This document shows positions 33,955 to 42,174 of a DNA stretch of 44,490 nucleotides, in pieces; position 1 is the stretch's first letter; each line of letters opens with the position of its first letter. Made by a program: the position numbers and the translations under genes. Source of the stretch: Pseudomonas cyclaminis (GTDB lineage: Bacteria; Pseudomonadota; Gammaproteobacteria; Pseudomonadales; Pseudomonadaceae); the NCBI RefSeq assembly GCF_015163715.1, contig NZ_JADDUM010000032.1, forward strand, positions 1 through 44,490, written 5' to 3'. The notes under the pieces were generated by a model. The model ran no database searches and was not told where the DNA came from. It saw nothing but the letters and a program-made list of their open reading frames with translations.

Positions 33955-34791
33955 TTAAGATCTTGCGAGGGTCAACAATCGCTCGCGCCACGCAGCCTTC
34001 GCCGGCAGTGCCAGGAAAAACGGGTTCAGCAAAGACTCCCGCGCCGGATAGCTGAACGGCTCGCCACTCAACTCCAGCACCTCACCTCCCGCGCCTTCCA
34101 ATACCCCCTGAGCCGCAGCCGTATCCCACTGCGAAGTCGGCGCCAGGCGCGGGTAGCAGTCGGCGCTGCCCTCGGCCAACAGGCAGAACTTCAACGAGCT
34201 GCCGATATTCGCCAACTTCAACTCACCCAGGCCAGCGCTCAACCCATCCAGCAAACGTTCCTGCTCGGGGCTGGTATGTCGACGGCTGGCAACCACGGTA
34301 AACGCCTCACCCACCGCCGGCGCTGCACGCACCTGGATCTGCCTGGGCGCTTCATTCACATCCGAGCGCCACGCGCCTAAACCTGCGCCGCCAAAGTAGC
34401 AACGGCCGCTGGTGGGCATCGACACCACACCGAACACCACCCGCCCATGCTCGATCAGGGCGATATTCACGGTGAACTCTTCACTGCCGGCGATAAATTC
34501 CTTGGTGCCGTCCAGCGGATCCACCAGCCACCAACGCGTCCAGCCGGCGCGCACGCTCTGGTCGATATCGGCGTCTTCTTCGGACAGCACGGGGATGCTC
34601 GGGTCCAGTGCGGTAAGGCCAGCGAGAATCAGATGGTGAGCAGCGAGGTCCGCTGCCGTCACCGGCGAATCGTCGGCCTTGGAGGTCACCGCAACATCGG
34701 CGCGCCAGTATGGCAGGATGACTTCACCCGCTTGGCGAGCCAGTTCGATCACAGGGGCGATAAACGGATGGCCTAAAAACAGTTCGCTCAT
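33955..34791 (-). CDS. cysQ: 3'(2'),5'-bisphosphate nucleotidase CysQ
   Basis: 278 residues; removes the phosphate from 3'-phosphoadenosine 5'-phosphate, a by-product of sulfate assimilation. Inositol-monophosphatase-fold motifs are present: SEEDADI with metal ligands E71/E72, and DPLDGTKEFIAGSEEFTVNIALI starting at residue 92. The C-terminal metal site SQWDTAAAQGVLEGAGG is also seen. It overlaps the upstream nudE gene by four bases, and the nudE-cysQ pairing is usual in gamma-proteobacteria. Confidence 0.95.
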   Translation of the reverse strand: MSELFLGHPFIAPVIELARQAGEVILPYWRADVAVTSKADDSPVTAADLAAHHLILAGLTALDPSIPVLSEEDADIDQSVRAGWTRWWLVDPLDGTKEFIAGSEEFTVNIALIEHGRVVFGVVSMPTSGRCYFGGAGLGAWRSDVNEAPRQIQVRAAPAVGEAFTVVASRRHTSPEQERLLDGLSAGLGELKLANIGSSLKFCLLAEGSADCYPRLAPTSQWDTAAAQGVLEGAGGEVLELSGEPFSYPARESLLNPFFLALPAKAAWRERLLTLARS

Positions 34792-35354
34792 GCGGTAAAC
34801 GCTCCACGCTGGATCAACAGGTCTCGTACCAGGTACAACGCCGCCAAGGCGCGACCTTCACTGAATTGCTCGTTTTGCGCCAACTGCGACAGCTCACGCA
34901 GGTTGACCCGATCCACGCGCATCGGCTCGGGCTCATCGCCTTCCAGGCGCTCTTCATAAAGATCGGTGGCCAGCACCACCTGGATTTTCTGGCTCATGTA
35001 ACCGGGCGACAGCGACAGCTCGGTAATGTGTTCCAACTGCCGCGCGCCGTAGCCGGCTTCTTCCTTGAGCTCACGGTCTGCCGCCGCCAGCACGTCTTCG
35101 CCCGGTTCGATCAGGCCCTTGGGCAAGGACAACTCATATTCGTCGGTACCGCCGCAGTACTCTTCCACCAGCAATGCATGATCTTCGTCGATCATTGCCA
35201 CGATCATCACCGCGCCGTAGCCGGCACCGCGGCCCACCAGGCGCTCGTAGGTCCGCTCAACGCCATTGGAAAAGCGCAATTGCACTTCCTCCACGCGGAA
35301 CAAACGGCTACTGGCGACTATTTCGCGGGCGAGGACGGTGGGTTTCTGGCGCAT
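34788..35354 (-). CDS. nudE: ADP compounds hydrolase NudE
   Basis: 188 residues; Nudix hydrolase acting on ADP-ribose, NADH and Ap3A-type compounds. The Nudix box GLIEPGEDVLAAADRELKEEAG at residues 80-101 fits Gx5Ex7REUxEExGU exactly. It is divergent from yrfG with an 87-bp gap and overlaps cysQ, the arrangement found with the same genes in E. coli relatives. Confidence 0.93.
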   Translation of the reverse strand: MRQKPTVLAREIVASSRLFRVEEVQLRFSNGVERTYERLVGRGAGYGAVMIVAMIDEDHALLVEEYCGGTDEYELSLPKGLIEPGEDVLAAADRELKEEAGYGARQLEHITELSLSPGYMSQKIQVVLATDLYEERLEGDEPEPMRVDRVNLRELSQLAQNEQFSEGRALAALYLVRDLLIQRGAFTA

Positions 35355-35441
35355 AAGCGGCTCCTTGGCGTGATCGGGTTACTATACCGTGGCTTTTCCG
35401 ATTGTCTGTGTCGGATATCTTTACTTACATGAGAACGCCCC

Positions 35442-36104
35442 ATGCCCTGTTTGCCCTGGCACGCCATCGACACCGTCCTGCTGGACATGGACGGCACCCT
35501 GCTCGACCTGCATTACGACAACCACTTCTGGATGGAACACCTGCCCCAGCGTTACGCCGAGTTGCACGGGGTGAGCCGGGCCATGGCCGAGATGGAATTG
35601 CTGCCCCTGTTCGAGCGTAACGCCGGACAGTTGCAATGGTATTGCCTGGATTTCTGGAGCGCGGAACTGAAGATCCCGGTGCGCGACCTCAAGCTGGAAA
35701 CCGCCCACTTGATCGCCCTGCGCCCGGATGCCGACACCTTTCTGGCGGCGATCAAACAGGCCGGCAAGCGTGTGATCCTGATCACCAACGCCCATCGTGA
35801 TTCGCTGTCATTGAAGCTGGAACGCATTGAACTGGCGCCGTATTTCGAGCGGTTGATCAGCTCCCACGACTACGGTTTCGCCAAGGAAAACCCACAGTTC
35901 TGGGATGCCCTGCAAGCCGACATCGAGTTTGATCCTTCGCGCAGCCTGTTTATTGACGACACCTTGCCAATTCTGCGCAGCGCCAGGGATTTTGGTGTGG
36001 GGCATCTGCTGGCGGTAAAAGAGCCGGACAGCAAAAAAGCACCCAAGGATACTGCTGAGTTTGCAGCCGTCGGTGATTACCGCGACCTCATTGTCGGACT
36101 CTGA
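35442..36104 (+). CDS. yrfG: GMP/IMP nucleotidase YrfG
   Basis: 220 residues; HAD-superfamily phosphatase. Motif I is LLDMDGTLLDL (nucleophile D15, acid D17), motif II ILITNAHRD, and motif III/IV SLFIDDTLPIL. The conserved HYDNHFWMEHLPQRYAE matches YrfG proteins, which dephosphorylate purine mononucleotides. Its neighbour nudE supports the name. Confidence 0.92.
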   Translation: MPCLPWHAIDTVLLDMDGTLLDLHYDNHFWMEHLPQRYAELHGVSRAMAEMELLPLFERNAGQLQWYCLDFWSAELKIPVRDLKLETAHLIALRPDADTFLAAIKQAGKRVILITNAHRDSLSLKLERIELAPYFERLISSHDYGFAKENPQFWDALQADIEFDPSRSLFIDDTLPILRSARDFGVGHLLAVKEPDSKKAPKDTAEFAAVGDYRDLIVGL

Positions 36105-36109
36105 TCAAA

Positions 36110-36139
36110 TGTGGGAGGGGGCCAAGCCCCCTCTCACAC
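36110..36139. repeat. Single REP hairpin between convergent genes
   Basis: ATGTGGGAGGGGGCCAAGCCCCCTCTCACACT folds on itself. It fills the 37-bp gap between the stops of yrfG and kbp and may serve as a shared transcript end. Confidence 0.75.
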
Positions 36140-36141
36140 TT

Positions 36142-36582
36142 TTACTCAGGGATACGCAGTGACTGGCCTGGATAGATCTTGTCCGGGTGCGACAACAACG
36201 GCTTGTTGGCCTCGAAAATCTTGTTGTACTTATTGGCGTCGCCGTATTCGACCTTGGCAATCGCGCTCAGGGTGTCGCCTTTTTTCACTACGACGAAACG
36301 GGCAGCCGCAACAACTGGCCCGAGAACAGTGATCTGGTCATCCACTTTCGCAACACCGGAAATATTGCCCAGCGCCAGCAGGATTTTCTCTTTCTCTTCC
36401 TGGGTGGCGACCTCACCCGTCACGGTCACCGTGTCGCCGTCCACCGTGGTCTGCACATTCGGATTCCCCAGACCCACCTTCGACACGTGATCCTTCAACT
36501 GCTCACTCGCGTTCGCATTACCCGGCGTCAACAGGTCGACAATCTTTTCGCCGGCTTCTTTGATAAAGCTGAAAATGCTCAT
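36142..36582 (-). CDS. kbp: Kbp/YgaU-type BON-LysM protein
   Basis: 146 residues from the ATG at 36582, chosen for its AAGGAGAG ribosome site; the frame extends 13 codons further without one. The start MSIFSFIKEAGEKIVDLL is followed by a BON domain (~25-85, VQTTVDGDTVTVTGEVATQEEKEKILLALGNISGVAKVDDQI) and a LysM domain (~95-144, FVVVKKGDTLSAIAKVEYGDANKYNKIFEANKPLL...YPGQSLRIPE). It matches E. coli Kbp (YgaU), a cytoplasmic potassium-binding protein, along its whole length. Confidence 0.93.
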   Translation of the reverse strand: MSIFSFIKEAGEKIVDLLTPGNANASEQLKDHVSKVGLGNPNVQTTVDGDTVTVTGEVATQEEKEKILLALGNISGVAKVDDQITVLGPVVAAARFVVVKKGDTLSAIAKVEYGDANKYNKIFEANKPLLSHPDKIYPGQSLRIPE

Positions 36583-36715
36583 TAGTGCGCTCTCCTTGGT
36601 AGTTGTATTCCAGATGCCCAAGACTAGACCAGTCCTACAGATTTGGGTTCCAGTCCGGCCAAAGACCCAAACGCGCTAGAATCCCCCCGCCATTGGAATA
36701 AGCCCTGGAGCGAAG

Positions 36716-37603
36716 ATGGACATCAAACAGCTGAAATTCCTCATCGCCCTCGATGAAACCCGTCACTTCGGCCAGGCAGCGGCGCGTTGCCACATCACCC
36801 AGCCCACCCTGTCGATGCGCCTGCGCAGCCTCGAAGAAGAGTTGGACTTGCCTTTGGTCAATCGCGGCCAGCGTTTCGAAGGTTTCACCGCGCCCGGCGA
36901 ACGGGTGCTGGCGTGGGCCCGCACCGTGCTGGCGGCGTATGACGGCTTACAGGCTGAGGCTGCTGCCTGTCGCGGCAACCTGGTGGGCACATTGCGCTTG
37001 GGCGTGGTGCCACTGTCGAGCTTTGATCCGTTGGCGTTGATGCAGCAACTGCACAAAGAGCACCCGAGCCTGCGCTTTGAGCTTTCGGCCTTAAGCTCCG
37101 AACAGATCCTTGAACAACTGGCGAGCAACCGCCTGGACCTGGGCGTCTCTTATCTGGAACGCTTGGATAATGAACGCTTTGACTCGCTGGCCCTGGGAGA
37201 AACCCGCATGGGCTTGCTCTACGACCAGCGGTTCTTCAGTTTTGGTGATAAGCCGTTGAGCTGGGAAGCATTGATCGAGCTGCCTTTGGGCATGCTCACC
37301 AGCGGCATGCACTTTCGCCAGTCCATCGACCACAACTTCCACAGCCGCGGGCTCAACCCCCAACCGCTGTTGCAGACCGATGCCGTACATCAGTTGCTGC
37401 AAGCGGTGCACGGCGGACTGTGCTGCGCGGTAATGCCGCTGGACGGCGGCCTGGATGCGCTCACCGAGCACTTGCGCCTGCAACCTATCGAGGATGCCCA
37501 CACCCTCGCACGCCTTGGGCTGATCATGCGCCGCAGCGCACCGCGTTCCGCGTTGGCGGAGGCGTGTTTCGCGCTGTTTCAGAAATCGCAAAACGCGTCT
37601 TGA
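36716..37603 (+). CDS. LysR-family transcriptional regulator
   Basis: 295 residues. The N-terminal winged helix-turn-helix (MDIKQLKFLIALDETRHFGQAAARCHITQPTLSMRLRSLEEELDLPLVNR) and the effector domain from ~90 (GTLRLGVVPLSSFDPLALMQQL) are standard. It lies just upstream of fdhD and the molybdopterin oxidoreductase on the same strand, so it may control them; a nested dyad sits in the gap. The effector is unknown. LysR proteins usually regulate themselves from the region before their own start (36583-36715). Confidence 0.9.
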   Translation: MDIKQLKFLIALDETRHFGQAAARCHITQPTLSMRLRSLEEELDLPLVNRGQRFEGFTAPGERVLAWARTVLAAYDGLQAEAAACRGNLVGTLRLGVVPLSSFDPLALMQQLHKEHPSLRFELSALSSEQILEQLASNRLDLGVSYLERLDNERFDSLALGETRMGLLYDQRFFSFGDKPLSWEALIELPLGMLTSGMHFRQSIDHNFHSRGLNPQPLLQTDAVHQLLQAVHGGLCCAVMPLDGGLDALTEHLRLQPIEDAHTLARLGLIMRRSAPRSALAEACFALFQKSQNAS

Positions 37604-37622
37604 TCGACGTCATCTATCGGTA

Positions 37623-37678
37623 GATCAGTACTGGCAATTAGACGCGACGCTTTGTCGCGCCTAGTCTAAACACTGATC
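37623..37678. promoter_or_regulatory. Nested inverted repeat between the LysR gene and fdhD
   Basis: Three arms pair in order: GATCAGT (37623-37629 with 37672-37678), TTAGAC (37638-37643 with 37664-37669) and GCGAC (37644-37648 with 37654-37658) around GCTTT. It may be a terminator-like fold of the LysR transcript or an operator for fdhD; no U-tract follows. Confidence 0.5.
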
Positions 37679-37700
37679 AATCCGCCGGTGGTACTGCCCC

Positions 37701-38540
37701 ATGAACGCCAAGCGCCCAGTCTGCGCGGCGCCCGCCTCTGAAACGCCCGCGCCCGCCGCCAGCCAGAGCTACCAATACTGCAATCTCGAACACACAGAGG
37801 TCGCCAGCACTGCGTTGGCGGAAGAAGTGGCGTTGGCGATCGCCTATAACGACATCAGCCAGGCAGTGATGCTGGTCACGCCGACGGACCTGGAAGACTT
37901 CATCGTCGGTTTCAGCATAGGCAGCGGGATTATCGCTGACGTTAGCGACATTTATGATCTGAAACTCAGCGGTTCTGGTTCGACACAGTATGCCCAGGTG
38001 CAGATTTCCAGCCGTGCGTTCTGGAATCTCAAGCAGCAACGGCGTCAATTGGCGGGTACCAGCGGCTGCGGATTGTGCGGTGTAGAGGCGGTGGAACAAG
38101 CCTTGCCGGACCTTAAGGTCTTGCCCGGCGCACCGTTGCCTCCAGCGGAATGGCTTGATGGCCTGCGCCAGCGCATCAGCGCCTTCCAACCTTTGGGCCA
38201 ATACAGCGGCGCGGTGCATGCAGCGGTGTTCATGAACGGCCAAGGCGAATTGCTGATGGGCCGCGAAGACATCGGTCGCCATAACGCCCTCGATAAGTTG
38301 ATCGGTGCGCTGATCCGCCAAAAGATCCCGACCGACGGCGGACTGGCGATTGTCACCAGCCGTTGCAGCCTCGAATTGATCCAGAAAGTGTTGCGCGCAG
38401 GCATCCAGACCCTGGTCAGCCTGTCGTCGCCCACCGGCCTGGCCCTGCAATGGGCACGCCGGCATAACCTCAATCTCATCCACCTGCCGCAAAAAAATGC
38501 GCCGCGGGTCTACAGCCCTGCGATGGAGAACCAGCCGTGA
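37701..38540 (+). CDS. fdhD: Formate dehydrogenase accessory sulfurtransferase FdhD
   Basis: 279 residues. FdhD carries sulfur from IscS to the molybdenum cofactor of formate dehydrogenases. The catalytic pair C123/C126 in TSGCGLCGVE is present, with FMNGQGELLMGREDIGRHNALDKLIG and VTSRCSLELIQKVLRAGI, all family signatures. It overlaps the oxidoreductase gene by four bases, which points to direct maturation of that enzyme. Confidence 0.95.
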   Translation: MNAKRPVCAAPASETPAPAASQSYQYCNLEHTEVASTALAEEVALAIAYNDISQAVMLVTPTDLEDFIVGFSIGSGIIADVSDIYDLKLSGSGSTQYAQVQISSRAFWNLKQQRRQLAGTSGCGLCGVEAVEQALPDLKVLPGAPLPPAEWLDGLRQRISAFQPLGQYSGAVHAAVFMNGQGELLMGREDIGRHNALDKLIGALIRQKIPTDGGLAIVTSRCSLELIQKVLRAGIQTLVSLSSPTGLALQWARRHNLNLIHLPQKNAPRVYSPAMENQP

Positions 38541-40885
38541 GCAATCATCATCAAGCCGACCAAACCCCAACCCCGCGCTATAAGCCTTATAAAGGCGCGG
38601 CGGGTGGCTGGGGCGCGCTGATCAGCGTGGCGCAGGCCTGGCTGACCAGTGACAACGCGCTGAAGAACCTGCGCATGATGCTCAAGACCAACCAGAACGG
38701 AGGCTTCGATTGCCCGGGCTGCGCCTGGGGGGACTCGCCGGAAAGCGGCATGGTCAAGTTCTGCGAAAACGGCGCCAAGGCAGTCAACTGGGAAGCCACC
38801 AAACGTCGTGTGGATGCGGCCTTCTTCGCCAAACACAGCGTCACTGCACTGCTGGAACAGAGCGATTACTGGCTTGAATACCAGGGCCGCCTGACCGAGC
38901 CGATGCGCTACGACGCCGAAAGCGACCGCTACACACCGGTCAGCTGGGAAGCGGCCTTCGACCTGATCGGCAAACATCTCAATGCACTGCCAAGCCCAGA
39001 CATGGCCGAGTTCTACACCTCGGGCCGGGCCAGCAACGAAGCGGCGTATCTGTATCAGTTGTTCGTGCGCGCCTACGGCACCAACAACTTCCCGGACTGC
39101 TCGAACATGTGCCATGAGGCCAGCGGCGTGGCCCTGGCGCAAAGCGTGGGCGTCGGCAAAGGCACCGTGACCTTTGATGATTTCGAACATGCCGACGCGA
39201 TTTTCGTCTGGGGCCAAAACCCCGGCACCAACCACCCGCGTATGCTCGAACCCTTGCGTGAAGCGGTCAAACGCGGCGCCCAGGTGGTGTGTATCAATCC
39301 GCTGAAAGAGCGCGGCCTGGAACGCTTCCAGCACCCGCAACACCCGCTGGAAATGCTCACCAACGGCGACAAGCCGACCAACACCGCCTACTTCCGCCCC
39401 GCATTGGGTGGCGACATGGCCATCCTGCGCGGCATGGCCAAGTTCCTGCTGCTGTGGGAACGCCAGGCTCAGGCAGAAGGCAAGGAAGCCGTGTTCGACC
39501 ACGACTTCCTCAACGAACACACCACCAACGTGCTTGATTACCTGGGCCAGATCGACGACACCTCCTGGGATGAAATCGTCGCGCAGTCCGGACTGCCGCT
39601 GGTGGAGATCGAGCAAGCGGCGCGCATGTATGCCAAAGGCAAGAATGTGATCATGTGCTGGGCGATGGGCATCACCCAGCATCGCCACTCGGTGCCGACG
39701 ATCCAGGAAATCGCCAACCTGATGCTGCTGCGGGGCAACATCGGTCGCCCAGGCGCCGGCCTGTGCCCGGTGCGAGGCCACAGCAACGTGCAGGGCGACC
39801 GCACCATGGGCATCAACGAGCGCCCACCGGTAGCGTTCCTCGACGCGCTGGAGCGTCGCTTCAAGTTCCAGGTGCCACGCACCAATGGTCACAACGTGGT
39901 GGAAGCGATTCACGCCATGCTGGAAGGCCGCTCCAAAGTGTTTATCGGCCTGGGCGGCAACTTCGCCCAAGCCACCCCGGACAGCCCGCGCACCTTCGAA
40001 GCGCTGCGCAATTGCGACCTGACCGTGCAGATCAGCACCAAGCTCAACCGCAGCCACCTGATGCATGGCAAGGACGCGCTGATCCTGCCGTGCCTGGGCC
40101 GTACCGACATCGACATCCAGGCCGACGGCCCGCAAGCGGTCACGGTGGAAGACTCGTTCAGCATGGTTCACGGCTCCAATGGCCAACTGCAACCGCTGTC
40201 GAAGCTGATGAAATCCGAGCCGGCAATCCTGGCCGGCATTGCCGCCGCGACGCTGGGCAGCAAGCCGGTGGATTGGAACTGGCTGGTGGCTGACTACAGA
40301 CGCATCCGCGACCTGATTGCCGACACCATCCCGGGCTTCAAGGACTTCAACGAGAAAATCAAAAACCCAGGTGGCTTCTACTTGGGTAACTCCGCCGGCG
40401 CACGTCGCTGGAACACCCCGTCGGGCCGCGCCAACTTCCGCCCGAACATCCTGCCCAAAGACCTGATCCACGAACGCACCCACGCCACGGGCCGGGTACC
40501 GGATCTGATCATGCAGTCGATGCGCTCCCACGATCAGTACAACACCACCATTTATGGGCTCGACGACCGCTATCGCGGGGTGAAGGGCCAGCGCGACGTC
40601 TTGTTCGTCAACGAAGCCGACATCATCCGCCTGGGCTTCAAGCCAGGGCAGAAGGCTGACATCGTGTCGCTGTGGGAAGATGGCCGTGAGCGTCGTGTGA
40701 AAGGCTTCACCTTGCTGGCATTTGATATTCCGGCAGGCCAGGCTGCCGCTTACTACCCGGAAGTGAACCCGCTGGTGCCGCTGGAAAGCACCGGGGATGG
40801 CAGCCATACGCCGACATCAAAGTTCGTGGCGATCCGATTGGAGGCCGCAAGTGACAATGGGCTGATCATGGCGCGTACGGCCTGA
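38537..40885 (+). CDS. FdhF/YdeP-family molybdopterin oxidoreductase
   Basis: 782 residues from a GTG start at 38537 overlapping fdhD. It has the bis-MGD-enzyme layout: an N-terminal CPGC (C59, C62), YTSGRASNEAAYLYQLFVRAYGTNNFPDCSNMCHEASG, FVWGQNPGTNHPRML, GNIGRPGAGLCPVRGHSNVQGDRTMGI and the C-terminal molydopterin-binding domain (YNTTIYGLDDRYRG). Only one Cys pair is seen near the N-terminus, not the four-Cys cluster motif of classic FdhF. The coupling with fdhD supports a formate-dehydrogenase-like role, but the YdeP branch has no settled substrate. Confidence 0.9.
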   Translation: MSNHHQADQTPTPRYKPYKGAAGGWGALISVAQAWLTSDNALKNLRMMLKTNQNGGFDCPGCAWGDSPESGMVKFCENGAKAVNWEATKRRVDAAFFAKHSVTALLEQSDYWLEYQGRLTEPMRYDAESDRYTPVSWEAAFDLIGKHLNALPSPDMAEFYTSGRASNEAAYLYQLFVRAYGTNNFPDCSNMCHEASGVALAQSVGVGKGTVTFDDFEHADAIFVWGQNPGTNHPRMLEPLREAVKRGAQVVCINPLKERGLERFQHPQHPLEMLTNGDKPTNTAYFRPALGGDMAILRGMAKFLLLWERQAQAEGKEAVFDHDFLNEHTTNVLDYLGQIDDTSWDEIVAQSGLPLVEIEQAARMYAKGKNVIMCWAMGITQHRHSVPTIQEIANLMLLRGNIGRPGAGLCPVRGHSNVQGDRTMGINERPPVAFLDALERRFKFQVPRTNGHNVVEAIHAMLEGRSKVFIGLGGNFAQATPDSPRTFEALRNCDLTVQISTKLNRSHLMHGKDALILPCLGRTDIDIQADGPQAVTVEDSFSMVHGSNGQLQPLSKLMKSEPAILAGIAAATLGSKPVDWNWLVADYRRIRDLIADTIPGFKDFNEKIKNPGGFYLGNSAGARRWNTPSGRANFRPNILPKDLIHERTHATGRVPDLIMQSMRSHDQYNTTIYGLDDRYRGVKGQRDVLFVNEADIIRLGFKPGQKADIVSLWEDGRERRVKGFTLLAFDIPAGQAAAYYPEVNPLVPLESTGDGSHTPTSKFVAIRLEAASDNGLIMARTA

Positions 40886-40898
40886 CTGATCATTTCGG

Positions 40899-40933
40899 AC
40901 ACAAAAAAGGCCGCTTTTGCATAAAAGCGGCGT
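40899..40933. terminator. Hairpin after the oxidoreductase gene
   Basis: GCCGCTTTT pairs with AAAAGCGGC around GCAT, preceded by a run of A's. The U-tract lies on the minus strand, so it is only a weak stop for the + strand genes. Confidence 0.5.
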
Positions 40934-41090
40934 TCCGAAGTAGCTAATGACCCGCAAAAATCACTTAAGTTCCATAGCTAAAACAGTAACTTAGCGAATT
41001 GTGTACAACTCGTGTTACTGGTCGGATTTCTATTGTCACCATGTCAATACAGCCTCAGGATCGCGCCGTCATCCTCTTGAGGTTTCCCGA

Positions 41091-41570
41091 ATGAAGTTCT
41101 CCTCGATTCTCTTGTTGTCCCTTGGCCTGGTCAGTGGCGCAGCCATGGCCGGTGGCACCACCGAAGCCGGTGTAGGCGGCGCATTGGGCGGGGTTCTAGG
41201 TTCTGTCGTCGGCCAGCAATTAGGCGGCAATACCGGTTCGACCATCGGCGCGGCCCTGGGCGGCGCAGGTGGTAGTGCAGTTGGCGCCGACAAGCGCAGC
41301 CGTGGCGAAGCCGCTATTGGCGGCGCGCTGGGCGCAGCCGGCGGCAACGTCGTAGGCCGCAGTGTCGGCGGCAGCACCGGTGCACTGATCGGCTCGGCCG
41401 CCGGCGGTGGCGCGGGCGGTGCACTGGGCAACTACATGGGTAACAAGAGCGATGACGATGATCGTCGTGATCGCGGGCGCGATTCCCGTCGTTATGACCG
41501 TGATGACCATCCCGGCCGCGGCCATGCCTACGGGCATCGCAAGAACAAGCACCACTACCGTCACCGGTAA
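41091..41570 (+). CDS. Secreted glycine-zipper protein with charged His/Arg/Asp tail
   Basis: 159 residues from the ATG at 41091 (GAGG upstream); the longer open frame has no sensible N-terminus. A signal peptide (MKFSSILLLSLGLVSGAAMA) is followed by repeated Gly-zipper segments (GGALGGVLGSVVGQQLGG, GGALGAAGGNVVGRSVGG, GSAAGGGAGGALGNYMG) that usually span or pack in membranes. A 37-residue tail of Asp/Arg then His/Lys/Arg closes the protein. Related small glycine-zipper proteins lie in the outer membrane or periplasm with unknown roles. The gene stands alone. Confidence 0.8.
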   Translation: MKFSSILLLSLGLVSGAAMAGGTTEAGVGGALGGVLGSVVGQQLGGNTGSTIGAALGGAGGSAVGADKRSRGEAAIGGALGAAGGNVVGRSVGGSTGALIGSAAGGGAGGALGNYMGNKSDDDDRRDRGRDSRRYDRDDHPGRGHAYGHRKNKHHYRHR

Positions 41571-41599
41571 ACTCGCGGTTTAACGCACACTGCATACCC

Positions 41600-41690
41600 A
41601 TGTGGGAGCGGGCTTGCTCGCGAAGGCGGTCTTTCAGCTAGAGATGTGCTGATTGACTCACCGCTTTCGCGAACAAGCCCGCTCCCACAT
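41600..41690. repeat. REPIN of a second class
   Basis: ATGTGGGAGCGGGCTTGCTCGCGAA at the left returns inverted at the right (TTCGCGAACAAGCCCGCTCCCACAT). The core differs from that of the REPINs at 33846 and 44276. Confidence 0.85.
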
Positions 41691-41713
41691 TTGCTTCAGT
41701 GCAGCTTGAAAAA

Positions 41714-42151
41714 TCAGGTTTGGATGACCAACCGCTGCAACGCCTCGCGCAACATCCCCGCAATGGTCACTGGCTGGTTCGACCCCCGATCCACAAACAC
41801 ATGCACAAAGCGCCCCGCCGCGCAGGCTTCCTCTTCGCCTGCCTTGAACACTGCCAACTCATACTGCACTGAGCTATTGCCCAACTTGCCCACGCGCAGG
41901 CCGATGTCGATACGCTCGGGGAAGGCGATCGACGCAAAGTAATCGCACGCCGAACTCACCACAAACCCCACCACGTCGCCGCCATGAATATCCAACCCAC
42001 CCTGCTCGATCAGGTAGGTGTTCACCGCCGTATCGAAGAAGCTGTAGTAGGTGACGTTGTTCACGTGGCCGTACACGTCATTGTCGTGCCAACGCGTGAT
42101 GATCGGTTGGAAGTGAGGGTAATCGGCACGCTGTGGCACTGAATCAGGCAT
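41714..42151 (-). CDS. Hotdog-fold acyl-CoA thioesterase (4HBT-like)
   Basis: 145 residues from the ATG at 42151 (GAGG upstream); a GTG two codons earlier is possible. The active-site segment RWHDNDVYGHVNNVTYYSFFDTAVN has the Asp and the H-V-N-N of the 4-hydroxybenzoyl-CoA thioesterase group. The length and the beta-rich remainder fit this family. The substrate cannot be assigned. It lies 24 bp after the RecQ-family gene on the same strand and may be transcribed with it. Confidence 0.87.
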   Translation of the reverse strand: MPDSVPQRADYPHFQPIITRWHDNDVYGHVNNVTYYSFFDTAVNTYLIEQGGLDIHGGDVVGFVVSSACDYFASIAFPERIDIGLRVGKLGNSSVQYELAVFKAGEEEACAAGRFVHVFVDRGSNQPVTIAGMLREALQRLVIQT

Positions 42152-42174
42152 GGGCACCTCGGGTGAACGTGGGT

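Noticed and set aside
38510..40807. A 765-codon minus-strand frame opposite the molybdopterin oxidoreductase
   Set aside because: An antisense shadow: no motifs, and the + strand gene is complete.
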